Shown: piece after piece, positions 52,263 to 60,545 of the stretch
Layout: each line of letters begins with the position of its first letter
How positions within the stretch are numbered: position 1 is the first letter of the stretch
Assembly (NCBI GenBank): GCA_947370975.1
Contig: CANBNG010000001.1
Location: 62,001-126,000 of the forward strand
Direction of reading: 5' to 3'
Origin: Beijerinckiaceae bacterium
GTDB taxonomy: Bacteria; Pseudomonadota; Alphaproteobacteria; Rhizobiales; Beijerinckiaceae
DNA length: 64,000 nt
Made by a program: the position numbers and the translations under genes
The notes under the pieces: generated by a model
What the model was told of the DNA's origin: nothing
Databases searched by the model: none
Seen by the model: the letters and a program-made list of their open reading frames with translations, nothing else

Positions 52263-53038
52263 ACCGCTCAGGCATCACACACGCTGTTGCCGGCCTGCTC
52301 GCGCTCGCTCTACTCTGCGGGGGTGCGTGCGAGGCTTTCGCGCAGGCCTCGTCCGCGTTGGATATTCCGCTTCTGAAATTGCAGTCGCAGGCCAACGGCG
52401 GCCAGAGCCTCTCGCTCTCCTTGCAGACGCTCGCGCTGATGAGCGCGCTCACGCTCCTGCCCTCTCTGCTGCTGGTCACAACCAGCTTCACGCGCATCAT
52501 CATCACGCTCTCGATCCTGCGTCAGGCGCTTGGCACCCAGCAAACCCCGCCCAACCAGATCCTCGTCGGCCTGGCGCTGTTCATGACGCTGTTCGTCATG
52601 ACGCCGACCTTCCGTGAGATCAACGACACAGCCTTCACGCCCTACACCAAGGGCGAGATCGCAATTGAGGAAGCCGGCACGCGCACGACAACAGTAATGA
52701 AGAAATTTATGCTGCGGCAGACGCGCGAGTCAGACCTCATGCTTCTGGCCGACCTGCAGGGCGACGCAAAATATGACTCGCCTGACGCGGTTCCGATTCA
52801 GGTCGTGATCCCCGCGTTCATCATGAGCGAATTGCGGACAGCCTTCACCATCGGCTTTCTGCTGTTCCTGCCCTTCCTCGTCATCGACATTGTTGTCGCC
52901 AGTATTCTCATGTCGCTGGGCATGATGATGCTCTCGCCAACACTCGTCTCGCTTCCTTTCAAGCTTCTGCTCTTCGTCATCGTCGATGGCTGGAGCGCAA
53001 TGATCACATCGCTGATCGAAAGCTTTGCGAGGCTCTGA
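52259..53038 (+). CDS. fliP: flagellar type III export gate protein FliP
   Basis: Core export-gate subunit of 259 residues, GTG start overlapping the fliO stop. An N-terminal signal sequence (ending about ACEAFAQ) precedes four membrane helices; marks are TSFTRIIITLSILRQALGTQ, NQILVGLALFMTLFVM, PAFIMSELRTAFTIGF and LLFVIVDGW. Five bases precede fliQ. Confidence 0.96.
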   Translation: MNRSGITHAVAGLLALALLCGGACEAFAQASSALDIPLLKLQSQANGGQSLSLSLQTLALMSALTLLPSLLLVTTSFTRIIITLSILRQALGTQQTPPNQILVGLALFMTLFVMTPTFREINDTAFTPYTKGEIAIEEAGTRTTTVMKKFMLRQTRESDLMLLADLQGDAKYDSPDAVPIQVVIPAFIMSELRTAFTIGFLLFLPFLVIDIVVASILMSLGMMMLSPTLVSLPFKLLLFVIVDGWSAMITSLIESFARL

Positions 53039-53042
53039 GGCG

Positions 53043-53312
53043 ATGCAATACGAGCAATTTGTCATGATAGGCCGGGAGACCATCTATACGGTGCTCCTCA
53101 CGATCGGGCCGCCCTTGCTGGCATCGCTCCTCATCGGCCTCGTCATCGGTGTGTTTCAGGCGGCCACGTCCATCAACGAGGCGACGCTGACCTTTGTGCC
53201 CAAGCTCATCGTCATTCTTGCTGTTCTGGCGCTTTCGGCGCCCTTCATGATTGCCACGATTGGCGGATTCTTCAGGTCGATCTTCACCGAAATTGCGCGG
53301 GTCAGCCGATGA
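53043..53312 (+). CDS. fliQ: flagellar export gate protein FliQ
   Basis: An 89-residue FliQ with two membrane helices (about 16-38 and 50-72) and the conserved FQAATSINEATLTFVPKL loop. ATG at 53043 is chosen for family length; an upstream ATG at 53025 lies inside fliP. Stop overlaps the fliR ATG. Confidence 0.95.
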   Translation: MQYEQFVMIGRETIYTVLLTIGPPLLASLLIGLVIGVFQAATSINEATLTFVPKLIVILAVLALSAPFMIATIGGFFRSIFTEIARVSR

Positions 53313-54094
53313 TCGTGCTGCAAGAAGACTTCATCATGGAGCGTCTGAGCCTTTTCCTGCTGCTCTCGGTGCGGCTCTCGGCGCTGTTTCTGGTGGCCCC
53401 GATCTTTTCCGGCTCGGCAGTGACGGTGCCCACGCGCACCGCTCTGATGCTGGGCGTCATTTCCGTGATGTTTGGCACGATTTCCGTACCCACCATCAAT
53501 CTCCTGACGCCCGAAGGGGCTGCGGTCATCATGCGCGAAGCCGTCGTCGGCTTCGGGATTGGTTTGATGTTCCAGCTCGCCTTCGCGGGTGTGGCAATGG
53601 CTGGCGAACAGATCGCCTTCTCGATGGGCCTTGGCTTTGCCTCGATGGTTGATCCGCAGACGGGTGTGCAGTCACCGGTCGTCACGCAATTCCTGTCGAT
53701 CCTGTTCATCCTGATTTTTCTGGTGCTGGGTGGACATCACATCATGCTTCGGGAATTTGCGGCCAGTTACGCCATCCTGCCGATCGGGGCGGATCTCGAT
53801 TCAAAAATCTTCATCGCCGTCGTGCAATCGGCGGGCATGGTGTTTTCATCCGCACTGCTGATCAGCTTTCCGGTGATTGTGCTGCTGTTTCTCATCAACA
53901 TGCTCATCGGGTTGATGACGCGCATCGCGCCCCAGATGAACATCTTTTCAGTTGGCTTCCCGGTCACGATTCTGATCGGCTTTGTCGCCGTGCTGCTGAC
54001 CCTGCCCGAAATGACCGCCAGCATGTCGGGGTTGATCGAAGTCGTCTCGGGCCTCGTGCGTGAACAGATCCTCGGGCTGGGGACGCGCGCATGA
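53309..54094 (+). CDS. fliR: flagellar export gate protein FliR
   Basis: Export-gate subunit, 261 residues with six hydrophobic helices. Starts VLQEDFIMERLSLFLLLSVRL-like with GSAVTVPTRTALML and GEQIAFSMGLGFASMVDPQTG. Overlaps fliQ and flhB by ATGA at both ends. Confidence 0.95.
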   Translation: MIVLQEDFIMERLSLFLLLSVRLSALFLVAPIFSGSAVTVPTRTALMLGVISVMFGTISVPTINLLTPEGAAVIMREAVVGFGIGLMFQLAFAGVAMAGEQIAFSMGLGFASMVDPQTGVQSPVVTQFLSILFILIFLVLGGHHIMLREFAASYAILPIGADLDSKIFIAVVQSAGMVFSSALLISFPVIVLLFLINMLIGLMTRIAPQMNIFSVGFPVTILIGFVAVLLTLPEMTASMSGLIEVVSGLVREQILGLGTRA

Positions 54095-55227
54095 GCGAGA
54101 ACGAAGACAGCCAGGAAAAAACAGAAGAACCGACGTCGAGACGCTTGGAAGAAGCCATTGAGCAAGGCCAGATCCTGACCTCGAAAGATCTTGTCATGAG
54201 CACCGTCCTGCTGGTGGGCGCGCTCGAGCTTTATTTTGCCGGGCGGTATCTGTTTCAGGAATTGACGGGCGCCTTCAGCTTCGGCCTGAATTTCATCGAT
54301 CCCTTGTCACGAGATGTGCCGCTGCACTATGTGCTCGGCGAGCGCTTCGGTTCGGCAGTTCTGATAGTGCTGGCTTTCAGCATTCCGCTCGCGCTTGTCG
54401 CCATCGCGACGCAGAGCATGCTTGGCGGTTTTCATTTTACGCTGGAAAATCTCGCGCCCAAGGCCAGCCGCATTTCGCCCATGGCCGGTTTCTCGCGCAT
54501 GTTCGGCTCGCAGGCCTTGATTGAACTTGGCAAGGCGATTGCTAAAGTGGTTGCGCTTGGCACGGTTGGTTTCTGGTATTTGACGACCAAACTGCCGGAA
54601 GTTCTGCGCCTCTCGGAAATGCCCTTTGGCACGGCTGTCGAGAAAGTCGGCTCGCTGTTCATCGTCACTCTGCTGGTGCTTGTTGGCGCAACCGCCGTGC
54701 TTGGCATGGGCGACGCCTTCATCCAATGGCGTCAGCACTCGCAGCGCCTGCTGATGACCAAGCAGGAAATGAAGGACGAGAGCAAGCAGACCGAAGGCTC
54801 GCCCGAAGTGAAGTCACGCATCCGCCGGATGCAGCAGGAGATGGCCACGCGCGGGTCTGTCGCCAAGGTCGAAGAGGCGCAGGTCGTCATCGTCAACCCG
54901 CAACATTTCGCCGTCGCCCTGCACTATGATTTTGAGGAAGGCTCCGCACCAAAGGTGCTCTCGAAGGGCTCGGACGCGGTGGCTGCAAGCATCCGCGAGA
55001 AGGCCGAGTCGCTTGGCATCCCGGTCCTCACCATGCCGCTCCTCGCGCGCGCCTTGTATTTTACCAGCGAGATCGGGTCCGAGATCCATTCCGATCTTTA
55101 TCGCGCGGTCGCGACCGTTCTGAGCTTCGTCTTTCAGGCAGGCGCCGTTGGCGATGTGCCGGAGGTCGAGATTCCCGACGAGCTGCAATTCGATGCCAAT
55201 GGTCGCAAGCAAGGGGGCCGTAAATGA
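54091..55227 (+). CDS. flhB: flagellar export switch protein FlhB, NPQH variant
   Basis: Substrate-specificity switch of 378 residues: four N-terminal membrane helices, then the cytoplasmic FlhBC domain. N-terminal EDSQEKTEEPTSRRLEEA and GFSRMFG match the family. The autocleavage site normally NPTH reads NPQH (Asn269-Pro270-Gln271-His272), keeping the essential Asn and Pro. A small gene overlaps its stop (ATGA). Confidence 0.95.
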   Translation: MSENEDSQEKTEEPTSRRLEEAIEQGQILTSKDLVMSTVLLVGALELYFAGRYLFQELTGAFSFGLNFIDPLSRDVPLHYVLGERFGSAVLIVLAFSIPLALVAIATQSMLGGFHFTLENLAPKASRISPMAGFSRMFGSQALIELGKAIAKVVALGTVGFWYLTTKLPEVLRLSEMPFGTAVEKVGSLFIVTLLVLVGATAVLGMGDAFIQWRQHSQRLLMTKQEMKDESKQTEGSPEVKSRIRRMQQEMATRGSVAKVEEAQVVIVNPQHFAVALHYDFEEGSAPKVLSKGSDAVAASIREKAESLGIPVLTMPLLARALYFTSEIGSEIHSDLYRAVATVLSFVFQAGAVGDVPEVEIPDELQFDANGRKQGGRK

Positions 55228-55418
55228 CAATGACAACCACCTCCTGTTTCGGCTGTCGCCATTTCCAAGTCACGCATGAGCCTTCCCTTCCCTATGCATG
55301 TCGCGCGTTCCAGTTTCGCTCGCGCCGCATGCCCGCTCTCGATGTCGCTGCATCTTCGGGGCAACCCTGCAATCGGCGCGAACCTTCTCAAACTCCAACC
55401 ACGAGTGCACGCACATGA
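55224..55418 (+). CDS. small CxxC cysteine-rich protein coupled to flhB
   Basis: A 64-residue soluble protein with CFGCRHF (Cys8, Cys11, His13), Cys26 in PYACRAFQFRSRR and Cys49 in SSGQPC, arranged like a small zinc-ribbon. This pattern matches a conserved small proteobacterial family sometimes mislabelled uracil-DNA glycosylase. The ATG overlaps the flhB stop and the stop overlaps the next gene's ATG, both by ATGA, so it is almost surely translated. Function unknown; position suggests a link to flagellar export. Confidence 0.78.
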   Translation: MTMTTTSCFGCRHFQVTHEPSLPYACRAFQFRSRRMPALDVAASSGQPCNRREPSQTPTTSART

Positions 55419-56383
55419 GCAAAGCACCCAAGAAGACACCGTCCAAGAAGCCAACCGAAGCCGCCGCTGCGCCGGAGGCGAAGACAATGGCGCCCGCACC
55501 GGTGACCGAAGCCGCTGTTGTGGAAGCGCCGCCGCCTGCGCCTGAAATCGAAGTTGCGCCTCCGGTAGAGGCTGCACCTGAAATCGAGATCAAGATTCCG
55601 GCGGCTGCACCGAGCGAAAAACCCGCAGCCAAAAAGCTCGCCTCGGCTTTGACGCGCAAGCCTTCGGCGGTCGTCAAGGAAGCCCCGAAAGTCGAGGGGC
55701 CGCGTTCGCCCATCGATGAAGCCATCGAACTCGCGCTGGCCTCGGCCAGCACGGCGGTAGATTCCGCGCAGGAAATCCAGCGCCTTCGCAGCGAAGTGCA
55801 CGGGCTCATTGCCGGCGCACGGCGCAACAACAAGATCCTGTTCTATGCGACCATGCTGATCCTGCTTGTCGCAGGCACAGGCATTTTCGGATCGCTTGTT
55901 TTCTACAAGCGCGCCTATAACGAGTTCGAGGCCGTCGCCAAGGTCAATCGCGAAGCGCTGATTTCCTTCGCTGGCGAGATCAACAGTCTTGTCGCGGCGA
56001 GCACCAAGATCGATGAGGCTGTGAAGTCTTCCAACCAGGCCCTCAACGGCTCAGCTGCCCTGACGGAAGAAGTGAAGAAGAACCTTCAGTCCCTCGTCGT
56101 GGCCGACACTGCCCTTGCGGGCAAGATCCCCTCGATGGTGTCCAACGAAAAGGCGCTGACGGCTCTCAAGCAATCGATTGACGAGCTGATCGCCAGCAAC
56201 AAGGCCATTCAGATGCGCCTTGCCGAAGGCGCGCTCAAAGCCCAACCAGCCGCCGCAGCCTCACCTGCAGTCAGGCCGATTGTCCGGCCGCCGGTCAGAA
56301 CAGCAGCCAAGGTTGCGCCCCGCCCCGTCGCCAAGCCGAAGAAGCCGGTCAGCGAACTCGACAGCATGATTCATTACCCTTGA
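55415..56383 (+). CDS. unknown bitopic membrane protein downstream of flhB
   Basis: A 322-residue protein. Residues 1-95 are Ala/Pro/Glu/Lys-rich and disordered-looking; a membrane helix spans about 140-163 (ILFYATMLILLVAGTGIF); a long coiled coil follows (about 168-285, rich in Ala, Lys, Leu); the tail is Pro/Val/Lys-rich. The start is set by the ATGA overlap with the preceding small gene. No family was recognised. It is the penultimate gene of the fliK-flhB run and may be an accessory to the flagellar base. Confidence 0.72.
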   Translation: MSKAPKKTPSKKPTEAAAAPEAKTMAPAPVTEAAVVEAPPPAPEIEVAPPVEAAPEIEIKIPAAAPSEKPAAKKLASALTRKPSAVVKEAPKVEGPRSPIDEAIELALASASTAVDSAQEIQRLRSEVHGLIAGARRNNKILFYATMLILLVAGTGIFGSLVFYKRAYNEFEAVAKVNREALISFAGEINSLVAASTKIDEAVKSSNQALNGSAALTEEVKKNLQSLVVADTALAGKIPSMVSNEKALTALKQSIDELIASNKAIQMRLAEGALKAQPAAAASPAVRPIVRPPVRTAAKVAPRPVAKPKKPVSELDSMIHYP

Positions 56384-56402
56384 GTCTGGAAAGACGGGAG
56401 CC

Positions 56403-57116
56403 ATGAGCAACGAACCGCGCACGATCACCGATCTGGTGCTGGTCACCGCGATTGCCCGGCACACGCCGGGCGACCGCAGTGGCCTGTTGCAGGGAGATCT
56501 TGTCTTGAGCTTTGGCGACTATCCGCCAAGCAAGCTCATTGCGGATTCCGACCTGCTGCTGAACCTCAAGAGCACCGACTGGATGCTGGTGATGCGCGGG
56601 ACCAGCTTGTTCCGCCTGAACATCGGCGATGGACTTGAAGGTTGCGATTTCGACGTCGCGCCGCCGGCGGAAAATGTGGTCATGCCGGCAGGAACAGCCT
56701 GGCCGATCTATTGGGGCGCGACGCAAACCAGCGGCGCCATGGTTCTGGTTCCCGACGATATTTCTGTTATCTGGTCCATTGTGCCGCCTCTGCTCTTCGC
56801 GCGCTTCAGGAGCTGGCACCTGCTGGTCGGCCTCGCGCTGGTCTGGAGCGTCGCACTCGTGCAGGGCGCTGAGACCTTCGCGGTCGCCTATCTTGTCAGC
56901 GTTGCTCTCGCAATTGTCGGAGGGCCGTCCCTGATCCGCGAGGCAGCCGAGAAGCAGGGCTACGTTCATCACGGAACCTATGCAATTCCAAGCCACATGG
57001 ATGCGGCCGCGATAGAATTGCAATCCGAGAAGATGATCCGCAAGCGCATCAGGGACGCGCAACTGGCGCTGATTGTCCATGAACCGGCACCGCCCATGAA
57101 CCGGGGCGGTCTCTAG
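56403..57116 (+). CDS. unknown membrane protein with PDZ-like N-terminus
   Basis: A 237-residue protein. The N-terminal 75 residues have a PDZ-like pattern (TPGDRSGLLQGDLVLSFG). About three hydrophobic segments follow (about 120-134, 138-154, 158-174), then a basic tail with HHGTYAIPSHMDAAA. No signal peptide is visible. It starts 19 bases after the previous gene and ends overlapping the convergent gene at 57113. Probably last gene of the fliK operon; function unknown. Confidence 0.68.
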   Translation: MSNEPRTITDLVLVTAIARHTPGDRSGLLQGDLVLSFGDYPPSKLIADSDLLLNLKSTDWMLVMRGTSLFRLNIGDGLEGCDFDVAPPAENVVMPAGTAWPIYWGATQTSGAMVLVPDDISVIWSIVPPLLFARFRSWHLLVGLALVWSVALVQGAETFAVAYLVSVALAIVGGPSLIREAAEKQGYVHHGTYAIPSHMDAAAIELQSEKMIRKRIRDAQLALIVHEPAPPMNRGGL

Positions 57117-57529
57117 CGCTTCGGCGCTCCGCCGTGAATGGCGATAATGGACCCGGCGATATCTTCCGACAGGCTGGTCTTGCGGGAGATTTCGTTGGCG
57201 CTCTCGCCATCCTTGGCCAGACGGATCGCCAAATCCAGAGTATCGGGAACTTCACGCGCCGGGGGTGCGCGCATCTGCATTTCCAGCAGCTTCATGTCCG
57301 ATTGCAGCTCGCGCGCGATATTGTCGGCCTTGGTGTCGGTCTGTTGAAACAGCTGCATCGCGCCGGCAGCCTGCTTGATCATGTCGAGATTGATCTCGTT
57401 GATGCGGGCAGAGAGCCCATCGTAGCGGGCCTGCCACAGGCGCTCGCGGCGCAGCAGATAGAAGAATACCCCACCAGCGCTGAGCGCTGCTGCGAGAAAG
57501 GCCGGCAGGATGGTCAGGGCGAGATTCAT
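57113..57529 (-). CDS. DUF6468/DUF2802-like flagellar-locus membrane protein
   Basis: A 138-residue protein with an N-terminal membrane helix (about 2-24, LALTILPAFLAAALSAGGVF), a middle coiled coil (RYDGLSARINEINLDMIKQA, then ADNIARELQSDMKLLEMQM) and a C-terminal helix-turn-like segment (LDLAIRLAKDGESANEISRKTSLSED). This layout matches the DUF2802/DUF6468 proteins found in flagellar clusters; the family name is tentative. ATG at 57529 follows the preceding gene's stop by 1 base. Last gene of the flgP-flgT-flgA-flgM run. Confidence 0.72.
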   Translation of the reverse strand: MNLALTILPAFLAAALSAGGVFFYLLRRERLWQARYDGLSARINEINLDMIKQAAGAMQLFQQTDTKADNIARELQSDMKLLEMQMRAPPAREVPDTLDLAIRLAKDGESANEISRKTSLSEDIAGSIIAIHGGAPKR

Positions 57530-57530
57530 G

Positions 57531-57824
57531 TCACACGCCTTTTTCGGTGTCGCGCCAGGCGGCGATCGCGAAATCATAGGCGCGAAGTCTTGATGCGAGG
57601 GTGAGAGCAACATCGGCGCTCAGGCCGTCGATCTTTTCGATGAGGGCGCGCTGGCCTGCCACGGCTTCTGCAAGAGCAGGTTGGGGTCCACGTGCGACGA
57701 ACGCGAGAAGGACTGCGGTGGCGGCCTCTACGGCCTGAAGATCTGAAACAGCTACAGCTTGGCCAAGCTTGACGAACGCTTGATGGAGCGCCGGGAAATC
57801 AACTCTGGGGGTTTCCTCGTCCAA
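57531..57824 (-). CDS. FlgN-like small helical protein (export chaperone candidate)
   Basis: A 97-residue Ala/Leu-rich, all-helical, soluble protein (DFPALHQAFVKLGQAVAVSD, then AEAVAGQRALIEKIDGLSA). Sequence is not distinctive, but the gene follows the FlgM-like gene by 3 bases, the place where flgN sits in many flagellar flgA-flgM-flgN sets. FlgN is the chaperone for the hook-associated proteins FlgK and FlgL. The call rests mainly on position, so it is tentative. Confidence 0.5.
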   Translation of the reverse strand: MDEETPRVDFPALHQAFVKLGQAVAVSDLQAVEAATAVLLAFVARGPQPALAEAVAGQRALIEKIDGLSADVALTLASRLRAYDFAIAAWRDTEKGV

Positions 57825-57827
57825 AGC

Positions 57828-58124
57828 TTATTCCGCGGCTCCGCCCATCACCATCGAGTCGACCATGCGGCTGGCCAGCTTTTCGAGATCAAGCGGGTAG
57901 GAATTGTTGCGGATCGCCGCGCGGATGGCATCGATCTTCGCGCGATCGAGCGGGGCAGACTGGCTGCCCGTCCCAAGCGACGAGATCTCTACGACCTCCG
58001 CGCCGCCACCAATGGACGAAGACAGGGAGGATGATGTGGACGCTGCCTCGGTCTTGGCGCCCTTGCGGGAGCCAGGCTCAAGATGTGTCAGGTTCTGGCG
58101 GATGCCGTCGATCATCGGGTTCAC
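57828..58124 (-). CDS. flgM: FlgM-like anti-sigma28 factor
   Basis: A 98-residue protein with a disordered N-terminal half (Ser/Thr/Ala-rich) and a C-terminal segment VEISSLG...APLDRAKIDAIRAAIRNNSYPLDLEKLASRMVDSM that follows the FlgM pattern of a sigma28-binding helix. FlgM holds FliA inactive until the hook is complete and FlgM is exported. It lies between flgA and the FlgN-like gene. No fliA gene is in the window. Confidence 0.8.
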   Translation of the reverse strand: MNPMIDGIRQNLTHLEPGSRKGAKTEAASTSSSLSSSIGGGAEVVEISSLGTGSQSAPLDRAKIDAIRAAIRNNSYPLDLEKLASRMVDSMVMGGAAE

Positions 58125-58194
58125 CTCTTACTATGGTTTAAGACGGCTTACGGGGCAGGACCTTTAGCGATCCGATCCACAATCTGCCGAATTT

Positions 58195-58953
58195 TTACAT
58201 CTGCAGGACACTGACGATCTTGTTCTTTTCGACACGGCCCTTGATGACCGCCCCGGTGCGCAAATTCCGCACAACGATCAGCTCGCCCTCATAACCGTCC
58301 TGCTCCGCACGTCCCGGAACCACGATTTCGAAACCCGAACCATTAGCTACCAATGTCACATTTTCCCCTTTAGCTACAAGGGGGGTACGCGACACATTCC
58401 GCGTAGTTAGCATCAATCCTGGCCCAATTGGGGCAGTTAGACGCAAACCGACGGCTTCCTTAATGGATTTGATCGCCAGAGACCCCGGCGACACGTTCAC
58501 GACACGGTCCTCGAGGACATCCTCAGTCAGAATCGCTCCTGCGGGCAGCTCCACCCGCGGCACGATAACATGCCAGGAACCGGCCGCATCGGCCTCGGGC
58601 GCGCGCGCGACAACGGCCGCAGCCAGAGGCTGGATGTTGTCGACGCGCAGGACATATTGCCAGAGGTCAGGCGCAGAACATTTGAGCGTGAAACTTGTCG
58701 CCGAAGCGCCACGCGGCGCAATATCCAGCTTGTCGCAGGCCGAGAGGCTGAGCCGCGCATCCAGCGGCCCGATGGATGAGGGCGCAGGCGCGGCGCGGCC
58801 ATGATCGATGAGCCATTCGGACATGACGCGCCGCAGGTCGTCAGCACCCCATCGACCATCAGCTCCCAGCGCCGGCGCGGCTGCAAGAATGCCGGCCATC
58901 ACAAATGACAGCACCAGCAACCCGCATCCCCTGCCAGCCTTGCCCATCCCCAT
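58195..58953 (-). CDS. flgA: flagellar P-ring assembly chaperone FlgA
   Basis: A 252-residue periplasmic chaperone for the P ring. A signal peptide ends near PALGAD; the SAF domain region holds RVELPAGAILTEDVLED, GPGLMLTTRNVSRTPLVAKGE and the ending LIVVRNLRTGAVIKGRV. It starts 2 bases after the flgT stop; a second ATG at 58947 is possible. About 70 bases separate it from flgM. Confidence 0.92.
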   Translation of the reverse strand: MGMGKAGRGCGLLVLSFVMAGILAAAPALGADGRWGADDLRRVMSEWLIDHGRAAPAPSSIGPLDARLSLSACDKLDIAPRGASATSFTLKCSAPDLWQYVLRVDNIQPLAAAVVARAPEADAAGSWHVIVPRVELPAGAILTEDVLEDRVVNVSPGSLAIKSIKEAVGLRLTAPIGPGLMLTTRNVSRTPLVAKGENVTLVANGSGFEIVVPGRAEQDGYEGELIVVRNLRTGAVIKGRVEKNKIVSVLQM

Positions 58954-58955
58954 CC

Positions 58956-60041
58956 CTACCGCATCAGCGTCGCAAGAGAATCAGCGGGAATGGCGGGCTT
59001 GGGTTTCATCAGCTTCGCCACCGACTGAACCGGCGTCGCCTCTTCAATCTGGACGATCTGCCATTCGTTCCGCGAGCCTGCACCCGTCACGAGAAAATAA
59101 TCGCCGCGGTTGATGCCATGTTCGAGACCAACGGACAGGAGCACTTTCCCATTGCTGGACTGCAAGACGGCCGCGCGCAACGGGCGGCAACTCAATTGCG
59201 CCTCGAGATCCTGCCGCACGCCGTCAAACAGCGGCGTGGGGTCCACCTCATCGGGCGTCAGATAGCTGTCCTGAAAGCCAAAGACGCCGCGCTTGTCGGC
59301 GAGCTGCATGGAGCGACGGATCGTGCCGATCTGAGCGCCGCTGTAATTGTCGCGCAGCTTCAGGACGATTGTGATGACGGTATCTGTGATATTGGCGAGC
59401 ATCATGTCGCGCCGTGCGCGCTCAACCACAATCTCGCCAGACAGCGAATAGCCCGCGGGGCTCGGCAGTGTGCCGGTCAGCTGTCCCATATAATCATATT
59501 GCGACTGGTGGGTCCGCTCGGACCCGTTGAGCTGGGGCAAGGCACGCTGGTCGGAAACGCGGAAGGCCGTCCCCTCTCCCAGCATGGCTATGCTGCGCGT
59601 CAGGCCTTCGGCAACGGCGCGCTGCACGCGGCCATCGATTCCCGCTGCCGCCCGCAAGCGGATCTGGCGCATGTCGATATCGACACGCTTGCCCCCGCAA
59701 CTCTCTTCCTCTGTCTCGCCGACTGCCTCGACCCGAACCACGAAGGTCGAGCCCTCACGGCCTTCGCTCAGGATCTTGTAACCGTTGAAACGCCCCTCGA
59801 CGATGGAGGTGCTCTCTTCGCGCAAAGCGCCTTGCGTGTTGATGATGCTCACGCCCCGAATGCGGGCCCCGAGCTTGGAGGCGGCATCGTAAAGCGCATC
59901 GGACAAAGCCGCCCGCCGCGCATCATTGGCATTCTTGCCAGACACGACCGCCCGCCCCTCGCCCTGAACAACACGCATGTCAGCCTGCGCCGTCCCAGTA
60001 AGACAGAGAGCAAGGACAAACCCGAGAGCAGCGCGGCTCAT
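58956..60041 (-). CDS. flgT: flagellar assembly protein FlgT-like (H-ring)
   Basis: A 361-residue secreted protein resembling Vibrio FlgT, which builds the H ring around the basal body. A signal peptide ends TGTAQAD, and the N-terminal FlgT-N pattern VVQGEGRAVVSGKNANDARRAALSDALYDAASKLG is clear; a later mid-domain and the C-terminal segment VGLEHGINRGDYFLVT match a FlgT-C like fold. AGGA precedes the ATG at 60041. Pairs with flgP upstream and flgA downstream, as in Vibrio. Confidence 0.8.
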   Translation of the reverse strand: MSRAALGFVLALCLTGTAQADMRVVQGEGRAVVSGKNANDARRAALSDALYDAASKLGARIRGVSIINTQGALREESTSIVEGRFNGYKILSEGREGSTFVVRVEAVGETEEESCGGKRVDIDMRQIRLRAAAGIDGRVQRAVAEGLTRSIAMLGEGTAFRVSDQRALPQLNGSERTHQSQYDYMGQLTGTLPSPAGYSLSGEIVVERARRDMMLANITDTVITIVLKLRDNYSGAQIGTIRRSMQLADKRGVFGFQDSYLTPDEVDPTPLFDGVRQDLEAQLSCRPLRAAVLQSSNGKVLLSVGLEHGINRGDYFLVTGAGSRNEWQIVQIEEATPVQSVAKLMKPKPAIPADSLATLMR

Positions 60042-60051
60042 GACATATCCT

Positions 60052-60480
60052 TCAACGCGAGGCGGGACGCTGGGCGCGGCGCATGGCCGCGACCTCCCAG
60101 GCATCGACTTCCATAACGGCTTCGTAAACATCCTTGCGGATGGGAGTCAGGCTGACCGTACGCGCACCGCGCACGAGGCCATCGACACCCGAACGCAGCG
60201 TATCGCTGTAGACGCGGCCTTCGACGACCGAGGTCGTGCCGCCGATGTCGGCGCCATAGATCTTTTCGGCCAGTTCGCGCATGGCAGCCGCCTTGGCGGC
60301 GCGGATCGCCATAAGCTGCTTTTGTGCAGCCGTGCGACCGGGCTGGATCGAGGACGACGCATAGGCCGTCGCCCTATAGGGCGCCATGGACCCACCCAGA
60401 TCGGCACGAACTTTTTCGTCATCCGCCATGCACCCGGAAACCAACAAGGCAGCGGCAGCGGCAATCACAAATGATCTCAC
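60052..60480 (-). CDS. flgP: FlgP-like (LPP20 family) flagellar lipoprotein
   Basis: A 142-residue lipoprotein with the lipobox LVSGC (Cys17), then an LPP20-type helix (AQKQLMAIRAAKAAAMRELAEKIYG) and VEGRVYSDTLRSGVDGLVRGAR. Vibrio and Campylobacter FlgP proteins of this family form outer basal disks or the H ring with FlgO and FlgT. It is the first gene of the flgP-flgT-flgA-flgM set, with its own sigma54 promoter. Confidence 0.78.
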   Translation of the reverse strand: MRSFVIAAAAALLVSGCMADDEKVRADLGGSMAPYRATAYASSSIQPGRTAAQKQLMAIRAAKAAAMRELAEKIYGADIGGTTSVVEGRVYSDTLRSGVDGLVRGARTVSLTPIRKDVYEAVMEVDAWEVAAMRRAQRPASR

Positions 60481-60516
60481 GATCGAACCCTCTGGAAGCT
60501 TTCGGAGATCACTCTA

Positions 60517-60531
60517 GCAAGTGTTGTGCCG
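60517..60531 (-). promoter_or_regulatory. sigma54 promoter of the flgP-flgT-flgA operon
   Basis: On the minus strand CGGCAC (60531-60526), five bases, TTGC (60520-60517). One base differs from consensus (C for T at the first position). Predicted start near 60505, 25 bases before the flgP ATG. Confidence 0.78.
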
Positions 60532-60545
60532 AGAGCTTAAGTGTG

